Part shown: positions 39,296 to 49,946 of the stretch, one piece after another
Layout of the letters: every line of letters begins with the position of its first letter
Numbering within the stretch: the first letter of the stretch is position 1
Origin: Adelphocoris suturalis
Taxonomy: Eukaryota; Arthropoda; Insecta; Hemiptera; Miridae
DNA length: 64,000 nt
Direction: 5' to 3'
Assembly: GCA_030762985.1 (NCBI GenBank)
Contig: CM061043.1
Coordinates: 28,816,631 to 28,880,630, forward strand
Position numbers and translations under genes: made by a program
Notes under the pieces: generated by a model
Databases searched by the model: none
The model's input: only the letters and a program-made list of their open reading frames with translations
Told to the model about the DNA's origin: nothing

Positions 39296-42200
39296 TGTTG
39301 GATGTCGCACTTTTTTTCCTTTGATTGAGGTCATATGATCGGTAGTTAGGTATGTCTTATCTCCCCCGAACGTTGACGTTCCACGATTCTCTTTGTTCAT
39401 TCAGTATCCCTAGTCTTGCTATATCATCAAACGATAAAAACTCAAATTTTGCGATGAGCGGAAAAAATTGATTAAAGACTAAAGGGAAGGAAGAAAGGTT
39501 TAACCTCGGAGATCCGCGAGCTTGGCATTAGTCGCGGAGGCCCCTTATGAAACCCCGCGATGTTTTTCACTGGGGTAGGAAGGGCAGCCGTGTCTAACGC
39601 GTCTGGCACCTTACCGACAACAGCGCAGTGAATGTGGAGCCTTCGTCGCTTTTAATCGACGCGACGAGGCGAATTTCCGTTCATCACGTTTTCGAGTTGA
39701 AAAAGTAAAGAAAAAAAAACTGCTTAGAGGACGTCCAAGACCATTCATGTTTGGGTGAGCACCTGAAAGGGGCCTTCGTGTTGATAAAACATTGGGAATA
39801 GGGCAAACCAAAATGAAAACATGAACGGAGTGTTCCAGCAGATCAAAATTAACAATCATATACTTAAATCAAAATCAAACCAAGCCGCTCTTTATAGTTT
39901 CAGGTCCTTGGCCCATACGATGTAGGTAAATTTCTGTATTTCGCTGTATTTTGGCGTTCTTCAACACTTCTTTCTTAATGAGATATCACTAATGTGTAAA
40001 AAAGACATGAAAATTATTTTCATTTTTCTTATTTCCTCATATCTGAATTTTCGACCCTTCACGGGCCGTTTCGTAACAATATCATGTTTCAAAATATGGA
40101 AAATCTAGGCTTAAAGTTGATCTTTCAGACTTGTAAAATAGTCCAAGATCTTGTAATATCGCACATTGGAAGACGTAAGTATAAGCAACTCGCACCTATG
40201 TGCTTATATATAATACATAAGACTCAAAATATTTACCTAGAATTTGTATACTCAAACGAGATAATAAATAAGTATTGAAATTTATCAAAGAAGAACTTTT
40301 TTCAAGGAAAAGTCCAGACATGAGAAGAAGTCTTTAGAGGAAGAAGGCTTACTTGTAACTCACGTTTCCCGTGTGAATCTTTCACTCAAATAAGGATTCA
40401 GGAATGCGTATGTCGACTTGACGCTTAATACCTATGTGATAATCCGTCCTTACAAACAATGAATTACGCAGTATGCTGATTGGAGGAGGTTTATAATAAG
40501 AAATACCATCATTGCAATACTGTTAACACTTGAGAAATAGAGAACCAAGTTTATTTCACCGAGAGTATCATATGGAGCCTCACGGCATTCCAACAGCTGT
40601 TTAGCCAACTTGTTGAGGTGTGTTGACCTAATAATATTGTCAACATTTCTGCTTTGGAAGAGATAAACCCCACACCGGTTAAAACAAATTGGAATGCGGC
40701 TCAATAAGTTATACTTATCTATCGGCTGGTATGGCGATGAAGCAAGGAGGTGAACATTATGTAAAAGGATTTCTAGATCAAGCGAATGAACCAAGGAGAT
40801 TTCCTATCAAATTATCGACTTGTTTTTCTCGTTATGGTACGTTATTATCACGTTATTTCAGTCAGTAGCAACAATTTTATCCATTTAACCAATCTATTCC
40901 CTGTAGATTGAAAAAAAAAAAATTATGGTAGAATCGCACTCGTAACGCACTGGAAGTATTAGGTCAACAGCATTCGAAAAAATCTCAAGCATAAGGAGGA
41001 AAAGGTCAATAGATGGCCACAAAATTGAAAAATTTGAACTCAAATGTCCATAAATTCCAACAGAATATACTCAAATATATCTTTAAAAAGGGGGAAATCG
41101 TGTTATGTATGCAGGAATACTATTACAGAATACTATTTTTTCAAGTTGTTTTACCATACCGTTAAAAAAAAAAGGCTCAATAAAGGGCTCACAGAATGTA
41201 CTGATAAGCGATTGGAATTAAATTTACTGTACGGCCTCATACAAAGATACACACAAAAAAGTATGTGTCGTAATTCCTTTGAATATTGCTGAAAAAACTG
41301 TAAACACATGGAACCGACGAACTTAACTAAGCCACCATCAACTAATAGTAGGTGTACAATGCAGAGTAGACAAGTGTAATATGAACGTAGTATTTGTATC
41401 AAATAGTTCTTGAAGTTAATGTTCCAAAACCTCTAATTCAAAACCTCATAATAGAAGAGACCTAATATAATTGAAGAGATAATTCCAAAACCCATGCAAG
41501 ACACATGTTGTTCAGAGATGTGTTTGATCATTGATGTAACTACTGTGATGATGAGATATGGAAACTTTGAGTGACACATATCAAGCTGAGAAAGTGTTCT
41601 CAAAACGTGACATTTTAAGCCGTAATTACGGCGCAATCTCTGAAACACAGAAACCAAAAACTTTTGAGATGGGCGTAACATCAATCTCTTTTGTATTAAC
41701 CTCCACTACATATGCTATCTTAATATGTTGTAAGGTGCTGCTAAAATCATGTGTTCTCCTCTTTTCTCCTTGTCACTTATAAACATGTGGTTTTCTTTGA
41801 CAGATTTACCTATTGACCTGTTGATCAAATTTTAATAAATTGCAGAGAATTATCGTTTTCTTGCTCGATTAAAAGATTCATTGTTTAGAATAACAAACCA
41901 AAATCAGATCTTGGTTTTGAACAGCAAGGTACCGCTAAGCGCCCGATACACCGTTACAGACCCACAGTGGATTTTCCACGGCCACCACCCACTCCGGTCC
42001 GTGCGGTCCATTTGCGTCACTGTCTCTCAGATCGGTTCCTTGTTTACGCCAAGACCTAACGAGACACTTCCTAGCCTCTGAAATTCATGAATATTGATCG
42101 TTTCAAACGCCCAGTGCCGGTAAACATTGCGACGTTCTTTTACCGCCTTTTCGAGCTCCTTGTTTTACCACCGGAGGTTTGGCTATGCACTGTTATTTTC

Positions 42201-43229
42201 CCTCGGCGTTCAGTAGATGCTAACTTGACTTGATGGACAATAGTTCTAGTGCTGTTAGGTTTTCTCTTTATTATTACTTCAACAGTGAGTTTAAAAATAT
42301 TGCAGAAGTTCCGAATTTGAATCGCTGTTGTGGATTTTCGTTGTTTCGTTTCTTCGTTCCATATCTTCACAGCTGCTCCACCTTTTGTGACCAGGCTCCT
42401 TGCAAATCTTTCTGAGTCTCATTCCAACGGCTCGATGATTGCGAACTGGATTTTGCCCCTCAATCACGCAAGAATCTATGAATAAGGTTTGTTTCAATTT
42501 TCAGCTTGTACTGTGACTGTTTGTGGAATTCTGAAAGTCACATGGAGGAGCCATCACAGGGGCAGACGAGGGCGTGAATGGTTCTCTAAGGCCTATTGCG
42601 GCTGTGCCGAACTTCGCGTGCTTGCTTGGAGCTGCCTTTTGAGCAACTGCAGACCAATCTAGGTGATAATAGGACTATGAAGAATTTGATCATTCTTGCC
42701 TTTCCCTATGCCACACTCCTTGCTTCTTTTGGTCTCCCACTAGGCCTGGACTTTAATCATCGCCACCATTGCAGACTTAAAGTCTGCACAAAAGTTGTGT
42801 TATGAACACATTTATACATCATTTATGAAGCAACTGTTGTTGATCTCAATTAAACTTTCAAAATAATGAGAGACATTGCCTAAATCTACTCAATGTACAT
42901 TGAAGCAATTGAAACCTAAGCTAACCAACGTACAGGCTTTGTAAGGATAGACTGAAAATTCAACCCTAAGTTATTGCAACACATTCTGAGAATGTGGACA
43001 AAAGAAAAATACTCGTGCATACGACAACCAGCAATATAAGGAATACAATGTCAATTCTCAACTCTTGTTTAACATACCTGTCACTGGAAGAAAAAATTCT
43101 TCTTATCGCCACTAGGTATATGATGATCACATTTCATGTTTCCATCATGTTACATTTTATATCACATTTCATGTTAAAAAAATTCCGCTTCCTGAATTGA
43201 ATAATATCATAACTAAATCTGGTCAAATG
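39296..43229. other. Non-coding stretch, nothing identified
   Basis: A minus-strand frame of 114 codons at 40450-40794 is compatible with chance at this base composition and matches nothing I recognise. GC-richer patches at 39490-39760 and 41930-42180 have no convincing exon structure. Confidence 0.4.
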
Positions 43230-43690
43230 ATATTAATAAAGAAACGCATTCTAAATAGTAATCTGCTATTCAAAGAGAGCTTTTGGGTTTTTTGCTTTTT
43301 TAAAGTTTTTATCGATTGTCTAGCAAATTTTGATGAAATTTAAGTAAATTTTTCAGCATAATTTTGTACATAAATTTTCTATTGTTCTTTTAGCGAATCT
43401 TTATAGAAAATGAAGCTATTGCTATGGCTCTAAAAATTTCAAAATTAAAATTTTCGACCATTTTCTTCATTTTAATCCGTTTTGAGGCATTTTGAAACGA
43501 ACCCTAGAGTTTAACGCTTTTTCTTTGATATACGAAAAAGCGCAAATTTCAGGAATAGTTTCAGAATCCCTCAAAACGGATTTCAATGGAGACATTTTTT
43601 AAAAATTTTGATTTTAAAATTTTCCGAGCCATTGCTATAGCTTCATTTTCTACGAAAATTCGCTAATTATATTTTTTATGCGGGAATTTT
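43230..43690. repeat. Family X fragment with an internal foldback (43390-43666)
   Basis: Left arm 43390-43528 and right arm 43529-43666 are imperfect reverse complements. They share TTAGCGAAT at the outer ends, then GAAAATGAAGCTAT, GGCTC, AATCCGTTTTGAGG and GCGCTTTTTC-like words towards the centre. The sequence before the left arm resembles 7800-7900. Confidence 0.8.
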
Positions 43691-44289
43691 CAAGGAAGGA
43701 CGAAGAAAATCAGCCATTTACAGTTGTTATACATTTCAATTTAGGTTTATATTGTCACGACTCGTCATTCTGACCAGTCATATGATAATGTTCGGTCTTG
43801 GGTTTCTAAATCACAGACTTCTTTCAGAACAAATATTTTTCAATATTCAAAACAGATGTAGCGAAGCTTTTATTTGACGATAAAGTGAGTGATAAGCTCT
43901 AAACTTAACTGGCTGATTGGCTGACAAACGTGGAAAAAGAAAAAGTGTCCGAATAACCTGTCGATTCTGTTTGTAAGGAGAGATCCGAGTTGAGAAAACC
44001 TCTCATGAATATTTAACAACAATTTCGGGGGAGCTCCTGAATGAACTACATTCCTATCCTTGTTTGGTGAGGGAGCCGAAACGGGAGGTTGGTGATGAAA
44101 TTTACTGATCGCGATTTCTTGTACAGAATCCCTCCGGCCGTTGGTCTTCAAAACTGAGCTTCAAACTGTTTTTGAAACACTGAACTACGAAAAAACAACC
44201 ACAAAAGCTCTTTCTTGTTAGTTTCTAACTCAATTGAACTTTATTAGTCTGTTGTGTATTTAGAAATGCTCGATTCAAAATTTGCCTTC

Positions 44290-44301
44290 AATTTTCTGTA
44301 A
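44290..44301. repeat. Target-site duplication, left copy
   Basis: AATTTTCTGTAA immediately precedes the truncated Jockey-like element and is identical to 44691-44702. Confidence 0.92.
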
Positions 44302-44690
44302 TGATGACTGGAGCGGACTGGTTTGTTCGAAATTCAGTTATCCACAATGATCTTCACATCCCGATGGTGAAAACTGTGATCAAGGACACGTATGTGAGAA
44401 TGAGCAGCAAAATGGTGAACCACACTAATCCCTTGATAGCATCCATTCCCATCAATTCACCTGAACTCCCACCGAGCCGTCGCCTAAAAAAACGTCGCCT
44501 TCAAGACGCTCTATTAGGTGATATAGAGTTCGAAAATATGGAATAAACTGGATGAAGGGTAGCCACTGGGCTACACCTCACTACATGTGCCACGTGAATT
44601 AGGATCTTTATCCTACTATATTTAATTGCAAGCAAAACTAATCATACACTTATCTAATTAATTAATAAAAAAAAATAAAAAATAAAAAAA
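44302..44690 (+). mobile_element. 5'-truncated Jockey-like non-LTR retrotransposon with target-site duplication
   Basis: The open frame to 44546 encodes the last 80 or so residues of a reverse-transcriptase ORF. It includes WFVRNSVIHNDLHIPMVKTV and ends in a basic PPSRRLKKRR stretch. Jockey-clade ORF2 proteins end in just this way (W-Y/F-V-R-N, H-x-D-L-x-I-P-x-V, then R-R-L-K-R). A 3' UTR of about 120 bp follows, with a stop at 44544-44546 and an interrupted A-rich tail at about 44667-44690. Perfect copies of AATTTTCTGTAA flank it at 44290-44301 and 44691-44702. The first ATG belongs partly to the target duplication and is not a true start. The insertion is dead on arrival and, given the intact duplication, probably fairly young. 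Confidence 0.92.
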
Positions 44691-44702
44691 AATTTTCTGT
44701 AA
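44691..44702. repeat. Target-site duplication, right copy
   Basis: AATTTTCTGTAA directly follows the A-rich tail of the Jockey-like element and matches 44290-44301 base for base. Confidence 0.92.
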
Positions 44703-46534
44703 AATATACTCCATGATGACGTTAAATCTACACGATAATCATGGTGATAGCTTTTCAGAATGGTTATAAATTAAGGGTATCTAATGATTAAAAGTGGATG
44801 AAAACGGATCGTCTAAAATTTATTCTCTTCGTCTATAGAAACGCTCAGCGCTCCCTACGCCATCTTCAATCGTTTCTTGAAAGTTGATACTTGGTAGTTT
44901 TCAAAGGCCCTGAATCGTGATTTAAGGTGAAAAGTGTGAGACGATAAAGTTAGCAATAATATGAATTTAACAAACCAACTATTACTCACAGTACAATGAT
45001 TGTACTGATTGAACAATGATTGTACAATGAATTTGTGGAAGCAGTGTGGAACCATTTTACATATTATCACGCTAAAACCTAATATTTCAACTACCATTTC
45101 GTCAATGCTTAACCCTTCAGTTATATTTTAGTCTTCTTCAGTTTTATTTCGTTTTCGATTTCAGGTTCTTTTAGCTTGTTAAAATTCTATACTTTTTCTG
45201 TATTTTCATGCTTCCATTAGAGAATGGGATTTATTTCCTTGCTATAATTTACTCTCCAAATAAATCTAATATTCTTCCCTTATGGTTGAATTTCGAACAT
45301 TTTGCACGTTCTATTGTTTTTAGTTTTGCTTTAGTTTGGCTTTTATTTATACATACTTTTCAACTTGTATTACAACTTTTCTGCTATCATCTCATTTTTC
45401 GATCCACTATCCATAGGCACTCCAGTGACTATACAAACTTCACAAAGCTAGAAAGCTCCCTGGTTCTTCTCTATTCTCAGAACTGGAAATTGGTAAAAGT
45501 TAGAAAGAGGATGATAGCTGTGTTGGCATCATCACAAATTTAAACAAAAGTGATGCAATTGCCCTAAACGTCCTTGCCGAAATAAAACACTACTCTCGTG
45601 ATTCTCATAAACTTCGAAATCAATAACGCTGAAGGAATGCATGCCTATAAACTGAATATAAATTAGGCAAATTAAGTAGGATTTCATATTTAACATATAT
45701 TTTATATTATTTGCGTGTCCCTGTTCCAGATTTCAACACGGTAAGTATAATCAAGGATGTTGGGTGCCGTGGGATTTTCTCAATAAATCCTGAATGATCT
45801 CAAAATCGGCATCAAGAAGTATCACAGGGCAATAAGAGTAACTTGGCGTGTTACAAACATGGCGTCCGAATTCTGAAGGATCTGTGGGAACTTGAAACCG
45901 ATCAGGCAATACGAACTCCACCGAAAAAAACCGGACGAGGAGGAAAGTTTTCCTGAACGCAACCTGCAGAATGAGCCTAAGATTCCCCTCGGGCGATCTG
46001 TCCCACTTCTGGTTGGAACACTGACCTCTCTTGCATACGAGTGTATCGTATTTCCAAATAGAGTTACTTCCTCCTCCAGCTCTTCTCGACGAATTTTTAC
46101 AGAACTGGGTTCTTCAGCCCACGTTTATGGCTAGTCCTAGAATCAGATGCCAGGTCAGGGCTTCGTCACCTTGCAAATGCCCATTTCTATTCTTAATAAT
46201 CGAACAGTTCAGCAGCAAAAAGCAATGCACAGACCGCGATTATTCCATTTAAAGCCTTTTTAAGTTACCGTCTTATATATTATTAGCCTCTGAACTCCAG
46301 ATAAGTGTGACATCTGGATTGCATTAACATTTTGAAGAGACGCGATCAAAACATATTAGGGTTCAGGCTTGTGTCGTCAAAAGAAAAAAAAATTCCAAAA
46401 ATTACTTACTTAAATAAATTTTGTTTTAAAGTGATTTTAGCTATTGAATTTATAATTATAAAATATCGAACTAATTCTTTCGTTATTTTATTTACTTATC
46501 TAATATATAAATAAAAATAACTAAACCTAATTTA
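44703..46534. other. Non-coding stretch, nothing identified
   Basis: TACAATGATTGTA-type words are repeated near 44992-45027. Frames at 45208-45543 and 45892-46252 are open but unrecognised. The last part (46330-46520) is very AT-rich. Confidence 0.4.
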
Positions 46535-46627
46535 TTGTCCTCTGTCATACCGGAAGTAGTCATTTCTTCATTCAGGTCATATAAATACCGCACAAGGTTT
46601 CTTTGTCCTAGAGCGAGTACGAATGTA
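46535..46627 (-). pseudogene. Possible C-terminal remnant of the densovirus-like capsid gene
   Basis: The minus strand is open here on the far side of the foldback insertion, in the same orientation as the viral relic at 47975-48645. It runs on to a stop in the AT-rich sequence near 46490. No capsid motif is distinctive enough to prove origin, so the assignment rests on position and orientation. Confidence 0.3.
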
Positions 46628-46629
46628 TA

Positions 46630-47961
46630 CAGGGTGAGTCTCTCGCAATTGCAAAAAAAAATTTGGGTAAAACTACATCAAAAATGGAGTAAAATCCTGC
46701 CAACTGCATATTTTTATCTCAATCCGTTCTCGAGATATGATTTTTTAAAGGTTTTTTCAGGAAAACCGTGTTTTTTTCCTTTTAAACACAACTTTCTTCA
46801 CTTTACTTCATTTAATTTTAATTTTTGACCACATTTTCGGAATTAGCACTAAATTTACTATAAGAATAGTGTACTTGGGTTTTTGAAAAGTACCATCCAA
46901 AGGCCCTCACATCAGCTCAAACATTGACGATTTTGAAAAAATAATATTTCTGAAAATCTTTAAAACTTTACTACTCTTTTAAAAAGAATCCTGGAAACTG
47001 GCAAATCTCATGAAAACTGCTTCATCTGATATGCTTTCCAACGGTATTATCAATTTTACTTTTATTTTGTTATTTAGGGGAGAAAATAATATTTTAATGT
47101 TAAAAAATGTGGGTTTTTCAATGAAATTGTTGGTTTTCTCGAAAGATGACCCTCCATGAACCAACGAGTATGGGGTCGGTTTCTATGTATTTTTTCTCGC
47201 TGGATCGAATGGAAACTCTTGCAGATCTCTCAACTACGTTATAATCGAGTTTTACACTTTAATTAACTAGTTTTACCCCATAACACACATACATTTAATC
47301 GTAACAAACAAATTAAACATTTGCGATTTTAAGTGTAAAACTCGGTTAAAACGGAGTTGGAGAGATCTACAAATGTTACCACTCGATACAGCGTGAAAAA
47401 ATACATAGAAACCGACCCCATACTCGTAGGTTCATGGAGGGTCATCTTTCGAGAAAACCAACGATTTCATTGAAAAACCCACATTTTTTAACATTAAAAC
47501 ATCGTTTTCTCCACTAAATAACAAAATAAAAGTAAACTTGATTATACCGTTCGAAAGAGTATTAGAAGAAGCAGGTTTCATGAGATTTGCCAGTTTCTAG
47601 GATTCTTTTTAAAAAAGTAGTAAAGTTTTAAAGATTTTCAGAAATATTATTTTTTCAAAATCGTCAATGTTTGAGCTGATGTGAGGGCCTTTGGATGGTA
47701 CTTTTCAAGAACCCAAGTACACTATTCTTATAGTAAATTTAGTGCTGATTCCGAAAATGTGGTCAAAAATTAAAATTAAATGAAGTAAAGTGAAGAAAGT
47801 TGAGTTTAAAAGGAAAAAAACACGGTTTTCCTGAAAAAACCTTTAAAAAATCATATCTCGAGAACGGATTGAGATAAAAATATGCAGTTGGCGGCATTTT
47901 ACTCCATTTTCGATGCAGTTTTACCCAAATTTTTTTTTGTATTTGAGAGAGACTCACCCTG
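46630..47961. mobile_element. Foldback (long terminal inverted repeat) DNA element
   Basis: Arms at 46630-47260 and 47331-47961 are near-identical reverse complements of about 631 bp each, separated by a loop of about 70 bp. Both ends begin CAGGGTGAGTCTCTC. A TA lies directly outside each end (46628-46629 and 47962-47963), as for a TA target duplication, although the right flank is a TA repeat and weakens that argument. There is no transposase. Mirror-image ORFs on opposite strands (46535-46828 and the C-terminal half of 47763-48230) are the two arms read in the same frame, not genes. Confidence 0.95.
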
Positions 47962-47974
47962 TATATATATATAT

Positions 47975-48645
47975 TTTTGTTTTCGTCCATAACAGAACAA
48001 TAAGGCCTGACACATTTAAATGCGTTCACTTGTGGCCTGTATTCATAGGTTATTGGAGGATTGATTGTGTCGTTTGACAATATACCTATCCTTATATTAT
48101 CCATTAATATTAGCAATGATTTAGTGGCACCAGTTCCGTATATATTGGCAGCAAATACTGTTCTCAATTCACGAATATTACCAAAGCAGGTAGGTAAGTT
48201 GTAGTTAGCCATAGGCTGTGTAATCTTCACGATGTCCCCAGAATATATGACCCGAAGACCCTTGGGATGTTCTCAAACAAGAACCTGGTAACATTGAGTT
48301 TTTTTTCATTGGCTGTATCAATCATAACATTGGTACCACCAAATTTATTGTTTAGTCATAGCCCATAATTGGGCTATGACTAAACGCATTGGCGTTGGTG
48401 TAAGACAATTGTGCCGAACCAGTCAAGAAAGGAGTACGGAATCCCAATGGCGTAACTTTACAGCGCACAACTTTAACGGAACAATTGGCAGGTAACGCCG
48501 AAAGTTCTGCAAGGGTCAGGTAGGTACATAAAGCGTCTGTAGGTATCTCTGAACCAAATTGGTAGTCCATATATCAGAACCGGAAAATTTAAATTGGGAA
48601 CTAACCCACGCTTTGGTTTGAATGATGTGTTTATGCTTGAACTTG
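47975..48645 (-). pseudogene. Endogenous densovirus-like capsid (VP) gene relic
   Basis: Minus-strand translation of 48352-48570 gives a stretch typical of insect parvovirus (Densovirinae) capsids: a LCTYLTLAELSALPANCSV segment followed by VRCKVTPLGFRTPFLTG. The family pattern is YxTxxE(W/F)xxLP, then VxCxVTPxGxRTxF. The matching frame upstream (about 48571-48645) and the two segments downstream (about 48215-48349, and about 47975-48228) lie in other frames. The relic thus has several frameshifts, and there is a stop at 48352-48354. It is bounded at one end by a foldback transposon and at the other by a TC microsatellite. No replication (NS) gene was seen. It is non-functional as it stands. 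How it was first acquired cannot be told from the sequence. Confidence 0.75.
48350..48385. repeat. Perfect 16-bp hairpin within the viral relic
   Basis: GTTTAGTCATAGCCCA (48350-48365) and its exact reverse complement (48370-48385) flank a four-base TAAT loop. It coincides with a stop codon and change of frame in the capsid relic. Confidence 0.95.
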
Positions 48646-48876
48646 AAAGTAGACGTTTCTCGCGTGATCTCTCTCTCTCTCTCTCTCTCTCTCCTGCTTA
48701 CCTACATTCTATAAAAAAGTTTGTTGAATGTTCGGGATTGGGGAGGCATAAGTTTCTGAACACTCATTTCTTGTTCTTGCAAAGAGTTTTCAGGAGTCAC
48801 CAATATATCAAGTGATACTTGAGCGCTTGTCGCGAAAAGATGGGAAACGCTCGGGATGTGTGTGACTCCATCCAAG
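48646..48876. repeat. (TC)n microsatellite (48668-48693) and short spacer
   Basis: About 13 TC dinucleotides lie next to the end of the recognisable viral sequence. The remainder of the interval shows nothing I can assign. Confidence 0.85.
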
Positions 48877-49071
48877 AAGACACCTGGACAACGTAACGGC
48901 ATTGAGAAGGTCACCTGGAAACGCTCCCGTCTTCCTCGAGCGATTCGCGGAGATTCTGCAGTTCTTCGGCCTTCGGAGGCTGGAGAGGGAGATACGCGGT
49001 CCAGGAATGGCATCCCCCTACTGGCTGATGGCCCCCAAGGCCGGTAATCCAGTTTACGCTGAGCCCTACAG
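48877..49071 (+). CDS. Candidate internal exon of an unknown gene
   Basis: The stretch is GC-rich and open in one plus-strand frame that includes LERFAEILQFFGLRRLEREI followed by RGPGMASPYWLMAPK. An AG acceptor (CTCCATCCAAG) ends at 48876. Donors are possible after 49043 (CCG then GTAATC) or after 49071 (CAG then GTGTGG). The amphipathic, charged composition looks protein-like and differs from chance frames nearby. However, a second plus frame and one minus frame are also open across much of it, and I do not recognise any family. If real, the gene is transcribed opposite to the UNC93-like gene. Confidence 0.3.
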
Positions 49072-49386
49072 GTGTGGCGTCCCACATTCCCTTGGCGAAT
49101 TGATAGGGTCTTCAAAGTTCATAAGCTACAAAGGGTCATGTGATGCTAGACGTCCACCTCTTCATTATTATCAGAAGAGTATGTGTGAATGCTTCAAATT
49201 AAACAATAATACAGATGATCCGACCGTCGGTATCCTCAGTATAACAGATATTAGATGAAGGGCAATGAACGTTATCCGTGGGTGCGAAAAAGGTATTTTA
49301 ACCATTTTTAAATAGATGAAGATTCCAACCTAACAAGTTTGGCTGCACTCTCCCACATAAGAAGTATTCTGTACATGATTTTCGCG

Positions 49387-49431
49387 CACTGGTGACGTCA
49401 AGGCACCCTGCCCAATGTGACGTCACCAGTG
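49387..49431. promoter_or_regulatory. Inverted repeat with two CRE-type palindromes
   Basis: CACTGGTGACGTCA (49387-49400) and its exact reverse complement (49418-49431) are separated by 17 bp. Each contains TGACGTCA, the consensus cyclic-AMP response element bound by CREB/ATF bZIP factors. Whether it is a regulatory site or the end of a small inverted-repeat element is open; no gene start is identified beside it. Confidence 0.5.
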
Positions 49432-49744
49432 CAGCAAACTTTGAAAAATCATAGAAAGGAAACTACTCAGCATAGAAGAGTACGATGGTATAGAATTTCT
49501 TGAGATGGAATTTGTTTAAAGTTAAAAACATAAAATGAATACGAGCGTAAGGCCTATTGGTGTCTCGAATTATCTCGAATTAAAGAGAAGGTATATTGAA
49601 AAGACAATGGGAAATGTGATAAAGAGGAGGGATGTGCTGAGAAAGGGGGGAGGGGCTAGAAACCAACTTAGACAGATACAAGGTGACAAAGAAATACCCT
49701 GTACACCAAAAATACCAAACAGAAATTTCCCTGTGGAAAATGGA

Positions 49745-49946
49745 AGTTAGTGAAAAACGTTGTCTATTTCCACGAAAAATAAAGCGTTACAATGTTGAAT
49801 CGATTTCGACGGTTAGGCCATCGTCAGTAACAAACAATAACTTTTGTTTGTTATTTTTTATTACTGATGATGGCCTAACTGTCGAAATCGATTTAACATT
49901 GTAACTCTTTATTTTTCGTGGAAATAGACAACGTTTTTCGCTAACT
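49745..49946. repeat. Palindrome (foldback) of about 200 bp
   Basis: Arms of about 85-90 bp (49745 onward and back from 49946) are near-perfect reverse complements around an AT-rich centre of about 30 bp. Outer ends read AGTTAG(T/C)GAAAAACGTTGT. Each arm contains a GATGGCCTAAC(T)GTCGAAATCGAT-type core. The two mirrored short ORFs here are the two arms. Confidence 0.93.

Noticed and set aside
40450..40794. Minus-strand frame of 114 codons
   Set aside because: No recognised motifs, no splice signals and a length compatible with chance. Kept out for lack of support.
46332..46514. Plus-strand frame that would converge with the viral capsid relic, as a densovirus NS gene might
   Set aside because: The sequence is extremely AT-rich and carries no helicase or other replication-protein motif.
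46535..46828. Plus-strand 97-codon frame, mirrored by the end of 47763-48230 on the minus strand
   Set aside because: Both are the two arms of the foldback element read in the same frame. The repeated peptide is a consequence of the inverted repeat, not a gene pair.
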